33,263 bases of DNA from Alphaproteobacteria bacterium. Its GTDB lineage: Bacteria; Pseudomonadota; Alphaproteobacteria; Caulobacterales; Aquidulcibacteraceae. Each line of letters starts with the position of its first letter. The stretch's first letter is position 1. A program made the translations under genes and the position numbers. The stretch covers positions 1-33,263 of the forward strand of contig WGOB01000088.1 of assembly GCA_016124255.1 (NCBI GenBank). Direction: 5' to 3'. The notes under the pieces were generated by a model that saw only the letters and a program-made list of their open reading frames with translations, was not told the origin of the DNA and searched no databases. Positions 29,741 to 33,263 of the stretch are shown here, piece by piece.

Positions 29741-30097
29741 CGCCTGGCCCCTCCAGCCAAGGGGCGAGACGCCGCGTGCGGATGAACCGCCGCGCTCGAC
29801 GACCATTTCATGACCATCCTCCCACGGCGGCTCAACGGCCGCTCTGTTCACGCTGCGTCACCACGCGGCGGCTTCGAATACTTAACGAAATCCTTTTGTA
29901 GCGCGCTGTAAACGCCACACAGCATTTCATTTCACGCTGAGCCATCAATCTTACGGCGCGGACATCTTGACACAGCAGGCGGACGGGCGTGCTCTGGACA
30001 GGAGTGCACAAAGCAGGCGCGCGCCGGAGACGGATGCGGCGCGTTTCGCTTGCTAGGAGCGCCGGCAAACGGCGCCCGCTATCTCGGGAGGGAATTG
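29741..30097. promoter_or_regulatory. Divergent intergenic region between MFS transporter and TonB receptor
   Basis: These 357 bases hold no convincing gene. An A/T-richer core (about 29876–29955) probably contains the divergent promoters. A consensus-like TTGACA lies at 29967–29972 on the plus strand, but at 17-bp spacing the −10 position reads TGCTCT, a poor match. A TTAAC half-site of the CtrA type is at about 29882; the full CtrA motif is not present. No riboswitch was recognised. Confidence 0.4.
30059..30075 (+). promoter_or_regulatory. Leader hairpin before TonB receptor
   Basis: GCGCCG and CGGCGC (30059–30064 and 30070–30075) form a 6-bp stem with a GCAAA loop, 22 bases before the receptor start codon and clear of the GGGAGG ribosome-binding site. 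It could stabilise the leader; a regulatory role is not shown. Confidence 0.3.
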
Positions 30098-32800
30098 ATG
30101 CGTCGCAAAATCACACTGACTCGTCTTGCGTTGTCCGGCGTCTCCTTGGCGGCCATGGGCGCGGTTGCGCCCGCGGCCTTCGCCCAGGACAGCGGCGGCG
30201 TCAGCGACGAAATCATCGTCACGGCCCAGAAGCGCGAGCAGGCGATCCAGGACGTTCCGATCGCAGTGTCGGCATTTGGACTGGATGCGCTGGAAGATCA
30301 GGGCCTCGACGGGGGCTATGACCTGGTTCAGGCGATCCCGAACGTTTCATTCTCGCGCGGCAACTTCACCGGGTACAACTTCCAGATTCGCGGCGTGGGC
30401 GCGAAGGTCGTGGCCGCGGGCGGGGACGCCGGCGTCGGCGTGCACCTGAACAACGCACCGCTTTCGGCGAACCGCCTCTTCGAAGCGGACTTCTACGACG
30501 TCGAGCGCGTCGAAGTTCTCCGCGGCCCGCAAGGCACGCTATTCGGCCGCAACGCCACCGGCGGGGTCGTCAACGTCATCACCCGCACGCCCAACGACGT
30601 GTTCGAGGGCTCGATCCGCGGCGAAATCGCCAACTACAACTCCACCCGCCTTACCGGCGTCCTCAACGTCCCGATCATCGGCGACGACGTCATGGCCATT
30701 CGCCTCGCCGCCACGAGGCTCGAGCGCGACGGGTTCGGCACCAACACCGTCACCAATTCAAGCATCGACGAACGCGACATCTGGTCCGGCCGCGTCACGG
30801 TGTCGTTCAATCCGACCGACAACATCCGCACCTGGCTGATGTACGAGCACTTCGAGGAGGACGACAACCGCGTCCGCGTCGGCAAGCAGCTGTGCGATTC
30901 CGATCCGGGCCCGGCCTCGATCGGCGGCGCCGCCGTCCTCAATCCCGTCGCCCGCGGCTGGTTCAGCCAAGGCTGCCTGCCGAACTCGCTCTACAGCCCG
31001 GAATCGCTGGAAGCGGTGAACACGCTGGCTACCTTGGGCGGTTCGCTCGGCGCGCTCATCGGCATCCTCTCGGGCGACGCCAACGCCGGCTATCTGCAGG
31101 ATCCCAACCTGCGCAACATCGAGTCCGGGCTTGAGCCGATCTATCAGGCCGAAGCCGACGTCTACATGTTCAACGCGACGATCGATCTGACGCCGACGCT
31201 GACGTTGACGTCCCTGTCGTCCTACAACGAAGACGAATTCTTCTCGTTCCAGGACTACAACCGCATCTCGGCGCCGACGACGTTCAACTTCGTCCCGGGC
31301 CTCACCGCTGCGGACGGCACGTTCTGCGATCCGCAGCTCGGTTGCTCGAACCAGTTCCGCACGTTCGACATCTCATCGGCCAGCTCGACGCAGTTCACGC
31401 AGGAAATCCGCCTGCAATCGAATTTCGACGGCCCGCTGAACTTCAATATCGGCGGCATCTATGTCGATTTCAGCGCCGATCCGGTCGATTATTATGTCTT
31501 CTCGAACTCGCTGACGGCCGCCGCGCTCGGCCTTGGCATTCCGCCTGCGCTGATTGACCCGGGCTTCCCGCCCAATGCGGAAGGACGCAATTACTACCTG
31601 AACCGCAGCTTCTACGACTTGGAAGCGTGGGCGGCGATGGGCGAAGTCTATTATGAGCCGGTAGAGGATCTCACCTTCACGCTCGGCCTGCGCTACACGG
31701 TCGACCAGAAGGAAGTGCGCCCCGTCGCGCCGGTCCTGCTGTCCGCGGCGCCGACGCCGCCAGTGCCCGTGCAGGAGGCCGAGTTCGAAGAGCTCACCGG
31801 CCGGATCGGCTTCGACTGGCAGCTCGACACCGGCTTCACCAACGACACGCTTCTCTATGCGTTCTACTCGCGCGGCTACAAAGGCGGCGGCTTCAATCCG
31901 CCAAGCTCAGTCGGCATCGCGGGGATCACCGAAACGTTCGATCCCGAATTCGTCGACGCGATCGAAATCGGCCTGAAGAACACGCTGTTCGACGGCACGA
32001 TGATCCTGAACGGCACTGGGTTCTTCTACGACTACCAGGGCTATCAGATTTCCAAGATCGTGAACCGTTCGTCGGTGAACGAGAATATCGACGCCGAAGT
32101 CCGCGGTTTCGAATTGGAGTCGATCTGGGAGCCGATGGACGGCTTGCGCTTCAACGTGACCGCCGGCTGGCTCGACACCGAGATCACCGGCGGCTCCTCG
32201 CTCGACACGTTCGACCGCATCCAGGGCAACGACGCGATCTGGACGCTGATCCACGATCCGCTCACTGCGCAGAATTGCGTGATCCAGACGGCGGTGCTGA
32301 CTGCGCCGCAGGCTGCCCTCGGGGGCGCAAGCTTCCTCGACGTGATCAACGGCACGCCGGCCGCGCTCGGCAACGCCTGCGGCGCGGGCAACCCGCTGGG
32401 CCTTTCCGCCCTTACGTTCGCGGGCGAGGAAGTGAACCTCACCGGCAAGGAACTGCCGAACTCGCCGGATCTGACCTATTCGATCGGGGCGGAATACGAA
32501 TGGGGCCTGGGCGGGGCTTGGACCGCCACCGCGCGCGCCGACTATTACTACCAGGGCGAGGCGTACACGCGGATCTTCAACATCGATGCAGACCGGCTGG
32601 ACGGGTACACCAACCTGAACCTCTTGTTCCGCGTGGCCAACGAGGATCAGCAATTCGCGGTGGAGCTGTTCGTGCAGAACGCGACCGACGAAGTGGCGAT
32701 CACGGACGCCTACCTGACGGACGATTCCTCCGGCCTCTTCCGGAACATCTTCCTTACCGAGCCGCGGATTTTCGGCCTGCGCCTGTCCAAGGGCTTCTGA
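30098..32800 (+). CDS. TonB-dependent receptor (outer membrane)
   Basis: This 900-aa outer-membrane β-barrel takes up a ligand using TonB–ExbBD energy. A signal peptide (residues 1–29, cut after AFA) leads to a TonB box DEIIVTA (37–43) and a plug domain (KREQAIQDVPIAVSAFG … VERVEVLRGPQGTLFGRNATGGVVNVITRTP). The barrel ends in the expected aromatic residue (LRLSKGF). GGGAGG precedes the ATG at 30098; an in-frame start at 30050 lacks a signal peptide. The substrate cannot be read from sequence; siderophores, glycans and nickel or cobalt chelates are all possible, and no neighbour gene helps. Cysteines sit in spaced pairs in the predicted loops (LCDSDPG/QGCLPN, FCDPQLGCSN, NCVIQ/NACGAG), unusual for this family and suggesting disulfides. 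Confidence 0.95.
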   Translation: MRRKITLTRLALSGVSLAAMGAVAPAAFAQDSGGVSDEIIVTAQKREQAIQDVPIAVSAFGLDALEDQGLDGGYDLVQAIPNVSFSRGNFTGYNFQIRGVGAKVVAAGGDAGVGVHLNNAPLSANRLFEADFYDVERVEVLRGPQGTLFGRNATGGVVNVITRTPNDVFEGSIRGEIANYNSTRLTGVLNVPIIGDDVMAIRLAATRLERDGFGTNTVTNSSIDERDIWSGRVTVSFNPTDNIRTWLMYEHFEEDDNRVRVGKQLCDSDPGPASIGGAAVLNPVARGWFSQGCLPNSLYSPESLEAVNTLATLGGSLGALIGILSGDANAGYLQDPNLRNIESGLEPIYQAEADVYMFNATIDLTPTLTLTSLSSYNEDEFFSFQDYNRISAPTTFNFVPGLTAADGTFCDPQLGCSNQFRTFDISSASSTQFTQEIRLQSNFDGPLNFNIGGIYVDFSADPVDYYVFSNSLTAAALGLGIPPALIDPGFPPNAEGRNYYLNRSFYDLEAWAAMGEVYYEPVEDLTFTLGLRYTVDQKEVRPVAPVLLSAAPTPPVPVQEAEFEELTGRIGFDWQLDTGFTNDTLLYAFYSRGYKGGGFNPPSSVGIAGITETFDPEFVDAIEIGLKNTLFDGTMILNGTGFFYDYQGYQISKIVNRSSVNENIDAEVRGFELESIWEPMDGLRFNVTAGWLDTEITGGSSLDTFDRIQGNDAIWTLIHDPLTAQNCVIQTAVLTAPQAALGGASFLDVINGTPAALGNACGAGNPLGLSALTFAGEEVNLTGKELPNSPDLTYSIGAEYEWGLGGAWTATARADYYYQGEAYTRIFNIDADRLDGYTNLNLLFRVANEDQQFAVELFVQNATDEVAITDAYLTDDSSGLFRNIFLTEPRIFGLRLSKGF

Positions 32801-32824
32801 GGACCCTCGCACCCTCCAAGCATC

Positions 32825-32861
32825 AACGCCTCCGGCCCAGCGCCGGAGGCGTTTTCTTTTT
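32825..32861 (+). terminator. Intrinsic terminator of the TonB receptor gene
   Basis: A 12-bp perfect stem (AACGCCTCCGGC at 32825–32836 with GCCGGAGGCGTT at 32842–32853, 5-base loop) runs straight into TTTTCTTTTT (32852–32861). It is the strongest intrinsic terminator in the window and lies 25 bases after the receptor stop codon. Confidence 0.92.
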
Positions 32862-32961
32862 GCAGCTGGCGGCGGCGGCGCAGCTTTGCGGTAGCGGCCG
32901 GCCCCCTCCTCCGCCCGCGCCCGCTTTCTGTCCCCCCTGGGCTGCATGCGGCGGCGAATTC

Positions 32962-32997
32962 TTGGCTGAAGCCCCTCGCCATCGCGGGGGAAGCCAA
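32962..32997. repeat. Imperfect stem-loop upstream of tRNA-Cys
   Basis: TTGGCT (32962–32967) pairs with AGCCAA (32992–32997), and an inner CCCC/GGGG (32972–32975 with 32986–32989) extends the stem across a small internal loop. The 182-bp stretch 32862–33043 is otherwise C- and G-rich and contains no gene I can support. The structure might belong to the tRNA promoter or leader. Confidence 0.3.
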
Positions 32998-33043
32998 TTA
33001 CATGACGCGCTCCACTCCCGGCGTGCGCGGCGCGCCGGACGGC

Positions 33044-33117
33044 GGCGTCGTGGCGGAGTGGTTACGCAGCGGACTGCAAATCCGTGTACGCCGGTTCGAT
33101 TCCGGCCGACGCCTCCA
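33044..33117 (+). tRNA. tRNA-Cys (GCA)
   Basis: The 74-nt cloverleaf has acceptor strands GGCGTCG (33044–33050) and CGACGCC (33107–33113), a D-arm with AGTGGTTACG, and an anticodon arm with loop CTGCAAA giving anticodon GCA. The T-arm is GCCGG-TTCGATT-CCGGC. A U discriminator and an encoded CCA end the gene at 33117. The discriminator U and GCA anticodon are the classic identity elements for cysteine. The right-hand flank may hold an integration scar. Confidence 0.96.
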
Positions 33118-33131
33118 GCACCCGACCGGCG

Positions 33132-33152
33132 CTATTCCCACTCGATTGTTGT
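33132..33152 (-). other. guaA 3'-end-like sequence, possible attachment-site remnant
   Basis: Read on the minus strand, these bases encode T-T-I-E-W-E followed by TAG. T-I-E-W-E-stop is the near-universal C-terminus of GMP synthetase (GuaA). The frame stays open to the window edge (44 codons), but the upstream residues (for example FATKRKCVTEELS, AKARKNSAVSC) do not resemble GuaA. Only the last codons match, as expected of an att core left at the far end of an element inserted at guaA. The sequence to its right is visibly A/T-richer. A chance match remains possible. Confidence 0.4.
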
Positions 33153-33170
33153 ACGGCAGGATACGGCGCT

Positions 33171-33206
33171 GTTTTTTCGCGCTTTTGCAGACAGCGCGTA
33201 AAAAAC
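33171..33206. repeat. 12-bp inverted repeat with T/A runs near window end
   Basis: GTTTTTTCGCGC (33171–33182) is complementary to GCGCG-T-AAAAAAC (33194–33206) with one bulged T and an 11-base loop. It could serve as a bidirectional terminator or as a binding site at the edge of a mobile element. An alternative pairing GCGCTGT/ACAGCGC (33166–33172 and 33191–33197) is also possible. Confidence 0.45.
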
Positions 33207-33263
33207 CACCGACAATTCCTCCGTCACGCATTTCCGCTTAGTCGCGAATGCCGGCGAAGGATC

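Noticed and set aside
29967-29995. σ70 promoter for the TonB receptor starting at TTGACA
   Set aside because: The −35 is perfect but no acceptable −10 lies at 16–18 bp spacing, so I did not list it as a promoter.
29832-30068. 78-codon minus-strand ORF in the MFS–TonB receptor gap
   Set aside because: No recognisable domain, Arg-rich composition, and it covers the region where the divergent promoters must lie.
32998-33231. 77-codon minus-strand ORF over tRNA-Cys
   Set aside because: It is antisense to the tRNA gene, with no recognisable protein features.

Overview
The window is GC-rich, densely packed DNA, almost certainly from the chromosome of an alphaproteobacterium. Three things point to the Caulobacterales/Hyphomonadaceae side of that class: a PopZ-type polar organiser next to valS, the order dgt–SPOR–nagZ–scpAB–tatABC–serS–surE–pcm–nlpD–yajC–secDF, and a TonB-dependent receptor of the type common in oligotrophic alphaproteobacteria. 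The assignment rests on gene content and gene order only; no database search was possible.

Layout, left to right. Positions 1–3618 hold the 3' part of an amidase-signature enzyme, an unknown polytopic membrane protein and trmFO (tRNA m5U54 methylation). Positions 3622–19226 are one long, almost entirely minus-strand housekeeping block. Transcription in it runs from dgt (dNTP hydrolysis) through a SPOR protein, nagZ, scpA/scpB, tatA/tatB/tatC, serS, a DUF1761 membrane protein, surE, pcm, a degenerate LysM/M23 (NlpD-like) lipoprotein, yajC, an unrecognised 62-codon ORF, secD and secF, to a PuuD-like membrane protein and a squalene/phytoene-synthase-like protein. Many junctions are 4-nt ATGA overlaps, which suggests translational coupling. 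The block combines peptidoglycan recycling and division, chromosome condensation, and both the Tat and Sec export auxiliaries.

Positions 19346–23045 carry plus-strand erpA, a Sel1-like repeat protein and a nitroreductase. A convergent pair of small unknown membrane proteins follows, then a 63-aa tail-anchored-type peptide and xth. Positions 23063–29740 return to the minus strand: a DUF3137 protein, valS, popZ, a PIMT-like methyltransferase and an Atg22/UMF1-type MFS transporter. Positions 30098–32800 hold the TonB receptor, closed by a strong intrinsic terminator. A tRNA-Cys(GCA) follows at 33044–33117, and the last ~130 bases are visibly more A/T-rich.

The best candidates for something new are: (i) the 62-codon ORF fitted exactly between yajC and secD; (ii) a ~70-residue insertion with foreign-looking codon use inside the seryl-tRNA synthetase core; (iii) a stretch beside tRNA-Cys that reads like the last codons of guaA, a known island integration site, suggesting the edge of an integrated element; (iv) a terminator-like hairpin almost touching the valS start codon. 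As I remember the usual gene order, argS, tolC and the Mth938-like gene are missing from the places they commonly occupy. I saw no CRISPR array, insertion sequence, transposase or defence system.
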